Assembly: GCF_028737205.1 (NCBI RefSeq)
Contig: NZ_JAQZAL010000002.1
Location: 1-64,000, forward strand
Length of the DNA stretch: 64,000 bases
Reading direction: 5' to 3'
DNA from: Actinomycetospora lutea
GTDB lineage: Bacteria > Actinomycetota > Actinomycetes > Mycobacteriales > Pseudonocardiaceae
Program-made: the position numbers and the translations under genes
In this document: positions 50,115 to 57,985 of the stretch, piece after piece
Position numbering within the stretch: position 1 is the first letter of the stretch
How the letters are laid out: each line of letters begins with the position of its first letter
Notes under the pieces: model-generated
What the model was told of the DNA's origin: nothing
Databases searched by the model: none
Seen by the model: only the letters and a program-made list of their open reading frames with translations

Positions 50115-50513
50115 ATGGCCGGTGAGCCGGAGCGGACCGAGAAGATCACGATCAATCTCGGTCCGGTCGACCTCGGGCGCATCGACCTGCTCGTGCAGGA
50201 GGGGTTCTTCACCACCCGCACGGACTTCATCCGCACCGCCGTCCGCAACCAGCTCGCCACCAGCGAACGCGCGATCGAGCAGACCGTCGCGCGCCGCACC
50301 CTGGTGCTGGGGACCCAGCACTTCTCCCGGCGCGACCTCGAGACCCTGCGCGACGCCGGCGAGCAGGTGCACATCCGTGTGCTCGGGCTCGCCACCGTCG
50401 CCGAGGACGTCCCGCCGGAGCTCGCGACGGCCACGATCGCCTCGGTCGAGGTACTCGGGGCCTTCCGGGCCAGCCGTGCGGTGAAGGCCGCACTGGGTCC
50501 CCGCATCGTCTGA
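50115..50513 (+). CDS. Ribbon-helix-helix (CopG-type) regulator of the PHA depolymerase gene
   Basis: A 132-residue protein. Residues ~9-55 are a ribbon-helix-helix domain: EKITINLGPVDLGRIDLLVQ then FFTTRTDFIRTAVRNQLATS. The C-terminal part (RTLVLGTQHFSRRDLETLRD, HIRVLGLATVAEDVPPELAT) is a conserved extension of unknown role. It sits 30 bases before the polyhydroxyalkanoate depolymerase, a pair also seen in proteobacteria, so control of PHB/PHA use is likely. The ATG has GGAGGA upstream, and a palindrome lies between this ribosome-binding site and the divergent gene. Confidence 0.8.
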   Translation: MAGEPERTEKITINLGPVDLGRIDLLVQEGFFTTRTDFIRTAVRNQLATSERAIEQTVARRTLVLGTQHFSRRDLETLRDAGEQVHIRVLGLATVAEDVPPELATATIASVEVLGAFRASRAVKAALGPRIV

Positions 50514-50543
50514 CGACCCCCCGGGGGTCAGCAGGAGGACGCC

Positions 50544-51563
50544 GTGTTCCGCAGGATGAACGACGCCACCCGCCTCGTCCGCCAGGGCCGTCTGCTCGAC
50601 GCGACGGCCAGGATCCAGGAGCACCTGGGCGGCGGTCTGCCCGCGATGGCGTCCCCGGCGCCCTACTCGCCCCCCGGGCGGACCGGCCGGTCGCGGGCCG
50701 GGGGCACCGTCACCCGCGGCGCGGCGTCCGCGCACGGCGACCGGCGCGCCTACCGCCTCTGCGTCCCCGCGGGCCTCGCGCCGGGCGCGCCGCTGATGGT
50801 GATGCTGCACGGCGGCACGCAGGACGCCGACGGGTTCGCCGCGTGCACCGGCATGGACGAGGCGGCCGAGCGCGCCGGCGTCGCGGTCGTCTACCCGGAG
50901 CAGTCGCGGGCCGCCAACGCGATGGGCTACTGGAACTGGTTCCGCCCCGGCGACCAGACCCGCGACGCCGGGGAGCCGGCGATCATCGCGGCGATCACCC
51001 GGTCGGTGGCCTCGGAGCTGGGCACCGACCCGGCGCGGGTGGCCGTGGCCGGCTTCTCCGCCGGCGCGGCGATGGCCGCGGTCATGGCCGCCACCCATCC
51101 CGACCTCTACTGCGGGGCCGGTGTGCACTCGGGCCTGCCCCACCGCGCCGCGCGTGACGTCGGCTCGGCGTTCGCGGCGATGTCCAGCCCGCCCGCGACT
51201 GTCGCCGACGCCGGGCCCGTCCCGCTCGTCGTCGTGCACGGCGACGCGGACCGCACCGTGGCGCCCGGCAACGGCGAGGCGGTGGTGCGCTCGGCGCTGG
51301 TCGGGGCCGGCGGGGTGGCGCGCGAGCGGACGTCGGGGCGCGCCGAGGGGGGACGCGGCTGGACCCGGGAGCGGGTCACCGAGCCCGGCGGGCGGGTGCT
51401 GGCCGAGTCGTGGACCGTGCACGGCCTGGGGCACGCCTGGTCCGGCGGGCGCGCGGGCGTCCAGTACGCCGATCCGTCGGGACCCGACGCCGCCGGCGCG
51501 ATGCTCGCCTTCTTCGGGTTCACGGGCGCGGCGGGGGTGCAGCCGGACCGCGCGGTCGGGTAG
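50544..51563 (+). CDS. Extracellular-type PHB/PHA depolymerase (type 1 catalytic domain)
   Basis: A 339-residue alpha/beta-hydrolase of the short-chain-length polyhydroxyalkanoate depolymerase family. MFRRMNDATRLVRQGRLLDA, then TARIQEHLGG is the N-terminal family block. YRLCVPAGLAPGAPLMVMLH, then GGTQDADGFA carries the oxyanion region; the lipase box is GFSAG with Ser172; VVVHGDADRTVAPGNG holds the Asp and LGHAWSGG the His. No secretion signal is visible, so despite its family name it may act on internal granules. Its product 3-hydroxybutyrate could be oxidised by the SDR at 4453. It overlaps no neighbour. Confidence 0.85.
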   Translation: MFRRMNDATRLVRQGRLLDATARIQEHLGGGLPAMASPAPYSPPGRTGRSRAGGTVTRGAASAHGDRRAYRLCVPAGLAPGAPLMVMLHGGTQDADGFAACTGMDEAAERAGVAVVYPEQSRAANAMGYWNWFRPGDQTRDAGEPAIIAAITRSVASELGTDPARVAVAGFSAGAAMAAVMAATHPDLYCGAGVHSGLPHRAARDVGSAFAAMSSPPATVADAGPVPLVVVHGDADRTVAPGNGEAVVRSALVGAGGVARERTSGRAEGGRGWTRERVTEPGGRVLAESWTVHGLGHAWSGGRAGVQYADPSGPDAAGAMLAFFGFTGAAGVQPDRAVG

Positions 51564-51573
51564 ACCAGCTCCC

Positions 51574-53001
51574 GTGCCCGACCTCTCCGAGTACAACGCC
51601 AAGCGGGATCCGGCGCGCACGCCGGAGCCGTTCGGGCGGGTCGACGACGCGGCGCCGACCGGCGACCGCTTCGTCGTGCAGGAGCACCACGCGCGGCGCC
51701 TGCACTACGACGTGCGCTTCGAGCGCGACGGCGTGCTCGTGTCCTTCGCGGTGCCCCGGGGTCTGCCGGACGAGCCGGGCGCGCCGCGCCTCGCGGTCCA
51801 CACCGAGGACCACCCGCTGGAGTACCTGGACTTCCACGGCGAGATCCCCGCCGGCGAGTACGGCGGCGGGTCGATGACGATCTGGGACTCGGGGCGCTAC
51901 GAGACCGAGAAGTGGTCCGACCGCGAGGTCGCGGTGACGCTGCACGGCGAGCGGGTCTCGGGCCGGTTCGTGTTCTTCCGGCCCGACCGCGACGACCAGC
52001 AGGAGAAGGACTGGCTGGTCCAGCGCCGGAAGAGCGACACCCCCGCCCCGGCGCGGGACACGTCGGCGCAGTCGCCGCGGGTCGTGGTCGGCGGGCGCGG
52101 GCTGCGGCTGTCGAACCTCGACAAGGAGCTCTACCCCGACGTCCCCAAGGCGTCGGTGATCGACTACTACGCCCGCGTCGCCGACACCCTGCTCCCCCAC
52201 CTCGCCGGCCGGCCCCTGACGCTGCGCCGCTTCCCCGACGGCATCTCCGCGCCCTCGTTCTACGAGAAGAACGCCGGTGCGAAGGCCCCGGAGTGGCTGC
52301 GCAGCGTCACCGTGCCGACCCCGGGCAGCAGCCGGGGGTCGGCGACGGCGAACTTCGTGGTCGTCGAGGAGCTCGCGACGCTCGTGTACCTGGCCAACCT
52401 CGCGGTGCTCGAGCTCCACGTGCCGCAGTGGCGGGTGGACGACGACGACACCCCGCAGCCGCCCGACGAGCTCGTCTTCGACCTCGACCCGGGCGAGGGC
52501 ACCACGGTCGTCGACTGCGCGCGGATCGCCCGGCGCGTGCGCGACGTCCTGCGCGCCGACGGGCTCGAGCCCTGCCCGAAGACCAGCGGCAGCAAGGGCA
52601 TGCAGGTCAGCGCGGCGGTGCGCGTCGAGGACCCCGCCCGGACGTCGGCGTACGCGAAGGGCGTCGCCGAGCTCCTGGCCCGCGAGACCCCGCGGTCGGT
52701 CACGGCGATCATGGCCAAGGAGCGGCGTCGCGGGAAGATCTTCGTCGACTGGAGCCAGAACAACACGGCGAAGACCACCGTCGCGCCCTACTCGCTGCGG
52801 GCGCGGGCGGCCCACGGCGCGCCGACCGTGTCCACGCCGCTGACCTGGGACGAGGTGGAGGCGGCGCAGGAGGTCCGGGAGCTGACGTTCTCCCCCGCCG
52901 ACGTGCTCGCCCGCATCGAGACGCACGGTGACCTCTACGCCGCGGCGCTGGGCGAGGGCGTCACACGACCCGACCTGCCCGAGGCGCCGGCGGCCGGCTG
53001 A
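51574..53001 (+). CDS. ligD: LigD-type protein with PE and polymerase domains, no ligase domain
   Basis: A 475-residue protein. Residues ~1-150 are the 3'-phosphoesterase domain (FVVQEHHARRLHYDVRFERD, GEIPAGEYGGGSMTIWDSGR) and ~170-475 the primase/polymerase domain (LSNLDKELYPDVPKASVIDY, ELVFDLDPGEGTTVVDCARI, SGSKGMQVSAAVRVEDPART). Together they trim and fill broken ends in non-homologous end joining. The ATP-dependent ligase domain, present in mycobacterial LigD (order Pol-PE-Lig), is absent and no ku gene is in this window, so a separate LigD ligase and Ku must be elsewhere. The GTG at 51574 was chosen at the start of the PE domain. Confidence 0.88.
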   Translation: MPDLSEYNAKRDPARTPEPFGRVDDAAPTGDRFVVQEHHARRLHYDVRFERDGVLVSFAVPRGLPDEPGAPRLAVHTEDHPLEYLDFHGEIPAGEYGGGSMTIWDSGRYETEKWSDREVAVTLHGERVSGRFVFFRPDRDDQQEKDWLVQRRKSDTPAPARDTSAQSPRVVVGGRGLRLSNLDKELYPDVPKASVIDYYARVADTLLPHLAGRPLTLRRFPDGISAPSFYEKNAGAKAPEWLRSVTVPTPGSSRGSATANFVVVEELATLVYLANLAVLELHVPQWRVDDDDTPQPPDELVFDLDPGEGTTVVDCARIARRVRDVLRADGLEPCPKTSGSKGMQVSAAVRVEDPARTSAYAKGVAELLARETPRSVTAIMAKERRRGKIFVDWSQNNTAKTTVAPYSLRARAAHGAPTVSTPLTWDEVEAAQEVRELTFSPADVLARIETHGDLYAAALGEGVTRPDLPEAPAAG

Positions 53002-53166
53002 CCGCTCTCCGGATCGATCTCCCGGGAGTGTCGTGGGAGTCGTCGGTCCGGCCGTGATCGGCCGGCCGCCACCGGACGGGCGGTGGGTGCCCGCGGGCGC
53101 ACAGCACCAGCGGCACCGTCGGGAGATCGTTCTGGCGAGCGACCGGCGGTCCGGGGCGGGCCCGGC

Positions 53167-54036
53167 TCAGCCGGTCAGGCCGTTGACGGTGCGGCCCACG
53201 CCGCCGACCACACCGTTGACGGTGTTGCCGAGCCCGCCGACCAGACCGTCGCCGCCGCGGGACCCGGACCCACCGGACCCACCGGAGCCGCCCGAGCCAC
53301 CGGACCCGCCCGAGCCCCCGGACCCGCCGCCGGACGAGCCCGACCCGCCGGACGATCCGCCGGAGCCCCCGGACCCGCCCGAGCCCCCGGACCCACCGCC
53401 GGACCCGTCGTCGTCACCGTCGTCGTCACCGTCGCCCCGGGTCGTCGGGGTCGAGGTCTCGTCGTCCTCGTCGTCCGCGCTGGAGCTGCCGGTGCTCGGG
53501 CGGGTGGTCGCGCGCGAGGTGGTCTCGTCGTCGCGAGCGAGGGCGCGCGGGGTGACGGTCGCGGACCGCGGGGGCTGGGCGATCGCCACGCCCGGGTCGT
53601 CCAGCGGCGGGAGCACGGAGGCGTCGGCGGGGGCGCCCGGGTCCTGCGTCGACGAGCCCGGGGCCGTCAGGGTGCCCGGCGCGGCGCCCTGGCCCGGCAG
53701 GTCGCCCGGCGCGACGACCGGGAAGGTGCCCACGCGCGGCAGGGCGGTGTTCTCCCCGTCGTGGGCGAGGGTCGAGATCGCGGCGGGCACCACGGCGGCC
53801 GCGGCCGCGACCGAGGCGGCGGCCAGCCCCCAGCCCCGCAGGCGACCGCCGGCGCCGGCGCCGGCGGCCGCGGCGGCACGGCGGCGTCGGCGGTGGCGGC
53901 CCGGGTCGGTGACCGGCGCGGAGGGCGTGAGCTCGGTGGGCGACTCCTCGAGGCCGCGACGCGCCCAGGACGGGAGCTCGGCGGGCACGTCGCCCGACGA
54001 CCACCAGGAGGGCTCACCCCCCGACCCCTTGGGCAT
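53167..54036 (-). CDS. Membrane-anchored protein with long Gly/Ser-rich tail
   Basis: A 289-residue protein in four parts: a charged N-terminus with an Arg cluster (GRHRRRRRAAAAAG), one hydrophobic segment (LAAASVAAAAAVVPAAIS, residues ~71-88), a Pro/Thr-rich spacer that turns very acidic (ADDEDDETSTPTTRGDGDDD), then ~65 residues of GGSGGSG repeats. The last 25 residues carry two related motifs, GGLGNTVNGVVGG and GVGRTVNGLTG. The topology is N-in, C-out. It reads like a cell-surface linker or stalk; I do not recognise a family. The Gly-Ser DNA repeat may be length-variable. Confidence 0.6.
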   Translation of the reverse strand: MPKGSGGEPSWWSSGDVPAELPSWARRGLEESPTELTPSAPVTDPGRHRRRRRAAAAAGAGAGGRLRGWGLAAASVAAAAAVVPAAISTLAHDGENTALPRVGTFPVVAPGDLPGQGAAPGTLTAPGSSTQDPGAPADASVLPPLDDPGVAIAQPPRSATVTPRALARDDETTSRATTRPSTGSSSADDEDDETSTPTTRGDGDDDGDDDGSGGGSGGSGGSGGSGGSSGGSGSSGGGSGGSGGSGGSGGSGGSGGSGSRGGDGLVGGLGNTVNGVVGGVGRTVNGLTG

Positions 54037-54201
54037 CCTGCGCTCCCCTCAGCCCAGTGTGATCGCCGAGACTACTGCACGTACATGTGCGCCCCCAAGG
54101 TGGTCCGGCGATTCCCCGAAACGTGCGAAGGACCACGGCTGTGTGCAGCAACAACGTCCGACCCGCGCGCCGATCCCGCGGACCGGGCAGACTCGGGGCC
54201 C

Positions 54202-55038
54202 GTGACCCGGGCCCAGCACCCGAACACCCCGCATCCGTTCCTCGCCGGCCGGACCCCGCGGGCGTTCGCGCACCGCGGCTGGCACATCGGTGAGCTCGAG
54301 GGCCTGGAGAACTCGCTCCTGGCGTTCCGCCGGGCGGTCGAGGAGGGCTACACCTATCTCGAGACCGACGTGCACGCGACCGCCGACGGTGTGCTCGTCG
54401 TGCACCACGACGCCACCCTGCGCCGCGTGGCCGGGCACCCGGGGGTCCTGCGCTCCATGCCCTGGGCCGACCTGGCCGGCGTGCGCCTGCGCGGGCGAGA
54501 GCCGCTCCCCCGCCTCGAGGAGGTGCTCGAGGCCCTCCCCGACACGCGGTTCAACGTCGACCTCAAGGCACCCGGCACGCTCGGGCCCATGCTGCAGCTG
54601 CTCGAGCGCGACGACGTCGCCGAGCGCGTCGCCGTGGCGAGCATGGACGAGCGGCGCGTGCAGGCGGTGCGCGCACGGTTCGGCGACCGGGTGATCACGG
54701 GCATCGCGGCGCGCTCGGCGGTGCGCCTGCGGGCACGCGCCGCGTCGCCGGGCCCGTTGCGCCGCGCGCTGCCGGTGCGCGGCGACCTCGCCCAGCTGCC
54801 CGTGCGCTTCGGCGCGCTGTCGGTGGTCGAGCCGACGCTCATCGCCGCGGCCCACGAGCTCGGCGTCGAGGTCCACGCCTGGACGGTCGACCGCACCTCC
54901 GAGATGCACCGCCTGCTCGACCTCGGGGTCGACGGCATCATGACCGACCGCCCCGACCTGCTGCGGGACGTCCTCGTCACGCGCGGGGCCTGGCCCGGGC
55001 ACAACCGGCGTCGTGTGGGCGTTGACGAGGACGGGTAA
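54202..55038 (+). CDS. Glycerophosphodiester phosphodiesterase family protein
   Basis: A 278-residue TIM-barrel enzyme. FAHRGWHIGELEGLENSLLA (residues ~17-36) carries the catalytic His and Glu of the H-R-G-x...E-N block, YLETDVHATADGVLVVHHDA the metal-binding Glu/Asp and the second catalytic His, and ALSVVEPTLIAAAHELGVEV with VDGIMTDRPDLL the C-terminal block. It hydrolyses glycerophosphodiesters to glycerol-3-phosphate and an alcohol. No signal peptide is seen. The GTG at 54202 is the first start near the domain; the longer upstream frame runs through the preceding gene region. Confidence 0.85.
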   Translation: MTRAQHPNTPHPFLAGRTPRAFAHRGWHIGELEGLENSLLAFRRAVEEGYTYLETDVHATADGVLVVHHDATLRRVAGHPGVLRSMPWADLAGVRLRGREPLPRLEEVLEALPDTRFNVDLKAPGTLGPMLQLLERDDVAERVAVASMDERRVQAVRARFGDRVITGIAARSAVRLRARAASPGPLRRALPVRGDLAQLPVRFGALSVVEPTLIAAAHELGVEVHAWTVDRTSEMHRLLDLGVDGIMTDRPDLLRDVLVTRGAWPGHNRRRVGVDEDG

Positions 55039-55101
55039 TCACCCCGTGTGCGCCCGGACCGGTGAGTCGGGTCACGGAACGGGTGAACGACGGGCACGGC
55101 G

Positions 55102-55127
55102 GGAACGAACTGCGGTGGTCCGGCGTT
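55102..55127 (+). promoter_or_regulatory. SigR/SigH-type promoter of rbpA
   Basis: GGAAC (55102-55106), exactly 18 bases, GTT (55125-55127): the -35/-10 pair recognised by the thiol-oxidative-stress ECF sigma factors SigR of Streptomyces and SigH of mycobacteria (consensus GGAAT/C-N18-GTT). Transcription would start near 55134, about 60 bases before the rbpA ATG. rbpA is a known SigR target in Streptomyces. Confidence 0.8.
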
Positions 55128-55193
55128 GACCACCCCGTGCCCGGCGCCCCGCGCGTCTGCGGGTGCACTCGCAGTCGAGGAAAGGACACCATC

Positions 55194-55538
55194 ATGGCCG
55201 ACCGCGTCCTCCGTGGTAGCCGTCTCGGGGCCGTGAGCTACGAGACCGACCGCGACCACGACCTCGCCCCCCGCCGTTCCTTCGCCTACCGCTGCCCCAA
55301 GGGCCACGACTTCGAGGTGCCGTTCTCCGACGACGCCGAGGCGCCGGTGACCTGGGAGTGCCGTCTGCACGGCGACGAGGGCAAGCGGATCGACGGCACC
55401 GAGCCCGAGCAGAAGAAGGCCAAGCCGCCGCGGACCCACTGGGACATGCTGCTCGAGCGCCGGTCCGTCCCCGAGCTGGAGGAGCTGCTCGACGAGCGGC
55501 TCGGCCTGCTCAAGGAGCGCCGCTCCGAGAGCGCCTGA
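55194..55538 (+). CDS. rbpA: RNA polymerase-binding protein RbpA
   Basis: A 114-residue actinobacterial transcription factor that binds the principal sigma factor and RNA polymerase beta' and stabilises the promoter open complex; it also raises tolerance to rifampicin in some species. MADRVLRGSRLGAVSYETDR is the N-terminal tail, YRCPKGHDFEVPFSDDAEAP, then VTWECRLHG the core domain, and THWDMLLERRSVPELEELLD the sigma-interacting helix. One Cys of each Zn ligand pair is replaced, as is common. The ATG at 55194 has AGGAAAGGA upstream. The promoter at 55102 and the terminator at 55557 make it a single-gene unit. Confidence 0.95.
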   Translation: MADRVLRGSRLGAVSYETDRDHDLAPRRSFAYRCPKGHDFEVPFSDDAEAPVTWECRLHGDEGKRIDGTEPEQKKAKPPRTHWDMLLERRSVPELEELLDERLGLLKERRSESA

Positions 55539-55556
55539 GCGCGCGGCACACGAACC

Positions 55557-55586
55557 AGGGCCGTCCCGGAGAGCCGGGGCGGCCCT
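55557..55586. terminator. Bidirectional hairpin between rbpA and ppm
   Basis: A 13-base arm (55557-55569), loop agag, and its complement (55574-55586) with a single G-T pair. It lies 18 bases after the rbpA stop and 27 bases from the end of the convergent ppm gene, so it may serve both. Confidence 0.6.
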
Positions 55587-55613
55587 CGCGTGTGTCCGGA
55601 GGCGATCCCGGGG

Positions 55614-56393
55614 TCAGCTCCGGGCCGGGCGCGCGCGGTGGCGCCGGACCCGGTCGCGCACGGCCCACGAGGTGATGCGCCAGAGCGCCTCGCGCACCAC
55701 GGCTCCGCTCATCTTGGACAGGCCGTGCTCGCGCTCGACGAACGTGATCGGCACCTCGCGGGCGCGCAGCCCCGCGCGGTCCACCCGGAACGCGACGTCG
55801 ACCTGGAAGCAGTAGCCCTCCGAGGCCACCGTCGCCATCCCGAGCTCGGCCAGCGCCGCGCGGCGGAAGCAGCGGTACCCGCCGGTGACGTCGTGCAGCC
55901 GCAGGCGCAGCGCCCGCCGCGAGTACACGTTGCCCGCGCGGGAGAGCAGCCGGCGGTGCCACGCCCAGCCCGCCGTCGCGCCGCCGGGCACGTAGCGCGA
56001 GCCGAGCACGACGTCGGCGTCCGCGGCCGCCGCGAGCAGGCGCGGCAGCTCCTCCGGGGCGTGCGACCCGTCGGCGTCCATCTGCACGATCCACCCGACG
56101 CCGCGCGCGAACCCGTCGCAGCACCCGTCGAGGATCAGCGAGAACGCGTCGACGTACGCGGCGCCGAGGCCGGCGCGGGGCGCGTGGTGGTGCACCCGCA
56201 CGCGGGGGTCGGCGTCGGCGATCGCGTCGGCGAGCGCGCCGGTGCCGTCCGGGCTGCCGTCGTCGACGACGAGGATCCGCAGCCCGGGCAGGGTGGCGTG
56301 GAGCCGGGTCACGAGCCGCGGCAGGCTCTCGCGCTCGTTGTAGGTCGGGACGGTCACCAGCACGTCCGACCCGTCGGCGGCCGGACCGGTCAC
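55614..56393 (-). CDS. ppm1: Polyprenol monophosphomannose synthase
   Basis: A 259-residue GT2 glycosyltransferase. It transfers mannose from GDP-mannose to polyprenyl phosphate, giving the donor for lipoarabinomannan, lipomannan and protein O-mannosylation. VLVTVPTYNERESLPRLVTR starts the domain; LRILVVDDGSPDGTGALADA and IVQMDADGSHAPEELP hold the D-x-D-type metal site. VTGGYRCFRRAALAEL and KMSGAVVREALWRIT are DPM-type acceptor loops. In M. tuberculosis the homologue is one polypeptide (Rv2051c) fused to Lnt; here it is separate and overlaps lnt by 4 bases (GTGA). There is no C-terminal membrane domain. Confidence 0.88.
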   Translation of the reverse strand: MTGPAADGSDVLVTVPTYNERESLPRLVTRLHATLPGLRILVVDDGSPDGTGALADAIADADPRVRVHHHAPRAGLGAAYVDAFSLILDGCCDGFARGVGWIVQMDADGSHAPEELPRLLAAAADADVVLGSRYVPGGATAGWAWHRRLLSRAGNVYSRRALRLRLHDVTGGYRCFRRAALAELGMATVASEGYCFQVDVAFRVDRAGLRAREVPITFVEREHGLSKMSGAVVREALWRITSWAVRDRVRRHRARPARS

Positions 56394-57985
56394 GCGCGCC
56401 CCCGCGGGCGGCGCGCGACCCCGACGACGAGCGCGCCCAGCGCGAGGGCGACGAGCGCCCACTCCGGCGCCGGCCCGAGGCGCGTCGCGAGCGTCGTCGT
56501 GGTGCGCAGCGGCACCTGCTCGACGAGCACGCCGGGGGTGAACAGCGCCCCGGTGCGCGCGACCAGGGACCCGTCCGGGGCGATCACCGCGCTCTGCCCG
56601 CTGGTCGCGGCGATCACCACGGCGCGGTCGTGCTCGATCGCGCGCAGCCGCGACATGCCCTGCTGCTGGTAGGTCATGTCGCTGTAGCCGAACGTCGCGT
56701 TGTTCGTCGGCACGGTGAGCAGGTCGGCGCCGCCCGCCACGGCGTCGCGGACCGCGTCGTCGAAGACGACCTCGTAGCAGGTCGCGACGCCGAGGCGCAC
56801 CGGGCCGGCCGGCAGCACCCCGGAGCCGGTGCCCGGTTCGAAGTCGGTGACGCGGTCGACGAGCGGCGAGACCGCGCGCGCGACGGGGCGCAGCGGGATG
56901 TACTCGCCGAACGGCAGGATGTGGCGCTTCGTGTAGGTCCCGGTCGGGCCGGTGCCCGGCACCCAGACGATGGCGGTGTTCCGCGGGCCCTGGACGAGGG
57001 TGCCGTCGGGGCCGCGGGTGCCCGACAGCACGGCGCCGACCACCACGGGCACGCCGATCTCGTCGGTGACCGCCTGGATCTCCGCGCCGGCGTCGGCGTT
57101 GCGGATCGGGTCGATGTCCGAGGCGTTCTCGGGCCAGATCACGAGGTCGGGGCGCGGGGTGCGGCCGGCGCGGACGTCGTCGGCGAGCCGGCGTGTCTCC
57201 GCCACGTGGTTGTCGAGCACCGCGCGGCGCTGCGCGTTGAAGTCGAGACCCGCGCGCGGCACGTTGCCCTGCACGGCGGCGACGACGGCGGTCGGGCCGG
57301 GCGGGCTCGCGGCGACCGCGGGCCACGCGGCCAGGCCGGCCACCGGACCGAGCAGCACGGCGACCAGCGCGCCCGCGACGGCGCGGGCCCGGCGCGGGGG
57401 CCGCAGCGCGCGGACCAGCGCCCAGAGCCCGGCGCCGCACAGCGCGACCGCGGCACCGACCAGCGGTGCCCCGCCCAGCGAGGCCAGCGACGCGAACGGG
57501 CCGCCGGGCTGCCCGAACGCGAGCTTGGCCCAGGGGAAGCCGTCGAACGGGGCCCGCTCGATGACCGCCTCGCCGGCGACCCACAGGCACGCGACCCACA
57601 GCGGCGCGCCGGGCAGCCGCGTCACCAGCGGCAGCAGACCGATCGGCACCGCCACGACCACGGTCAGGGCCGCGAGCAGCAGGAACCACACGCCGCCGAC
57701 GTACTCGCCGGTCCAGTGCAGCAGCGGCCACTGGTAGGCCACGCCCACCAGCAGCCCGAGCCCGAACGCGGCGCGCAGCCGGCGCCCGTCGACGACCGTG
57801 ACGGCCAGCGCGATCCCCAGCGGCGCGGCCCACCAGGCCCCGAGCGGGGGGAACGCGACGTAGAGCAGGAGCCCGGCGACCACGGCGCCGGCGACGCGCG
57901 ACCACGATCCGGGCGAAGGGCCCCGTCGCTCGGACAGATCGCGCGACGGGGCCCGACGCTGCGATCCGGGGTCGGTCGTCAGCAC
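56390..57985 (-). CDS. lnt: Apolipoprotein N-acyltransferase
   Basis: A 531-residue integral membrane enzyme that adds the third acyl chain to the N-terminal Cys of lipoproteins. Six or more helices precede a nitrilase-type domain (from ~235) and one helix follows. The catalytic triad is intact: Glu286 in VIWPENASD, Lys353 in YTKRHILPFGEYIPLR and Cys403 in ATCYEVVFDD. The GTG at 57985 overlaps the stop of the M24 gene by 7 bases. Its first ~30 codons are unconserved and include a perfect 12-bp hairpin (57918-57954), so the true start may lie downstream (GTG 57883). Confidence 0.88.
   Translation of the reverse strand: MLTTDPGSQRRAPSRDLSERRGPSPGSWSRVAGAVVAGLLLYVAFPPLGAWWAAPLGIALAVTVVDGRRLRAAFGLGLLVGVAYQWPLLHWTGEYVGGVWFLLLAALTVVVAVPIGLLPLVTRLPGAPLWVACLWVAGEAVIERAPFDGFPWAKLAFGQPGGPFASLASLGGAPLVGAAVALCGAGLWALVRALRPPRRARAVAGALVAVLLGPVAGLAAWPAVAASPPGPTAVVAAVQGNVPRAGLDFNAQRRAVLDNHVAETRRLADDVRAGRTPRPDLVIWPENASDIDPIRNADAGAEIQAVTDEIGVPVVVGAVLSGTRGPDGTLVQGPRNTAIVWVPGTGPTGTYTKRHILPFGEYIPLRPVARAVSPLVDRVTDFEPGTGSGVLPAGPVRLGVATCYEVVFDDAVRDAVAGGADLLTVPTNNATFGYSDMTYQQQGMSRLRAIEHDRAVVIAATSGQSAVIAPDGSLVARTGALFTPGVLVEQVPLRTTTTLATRLGPAPEWALVALALGALVVGVARRPRGRA
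57918..57954 (-). other. Perfect 12-bp inverted repeat at the start of lnt
   Basis: GGGCCCCGTCGC (57918-57929), a 13-base loop and GCGACGGGGCCC (57943-57954). On the minus strand it begins 25 bases past the stop of the M24 gene. It could be a terminator for that gene, an attenuator, or simply coding sequence for the lnt N-terminus; the choice depends on the true lnt start. Confidence 0.6.
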
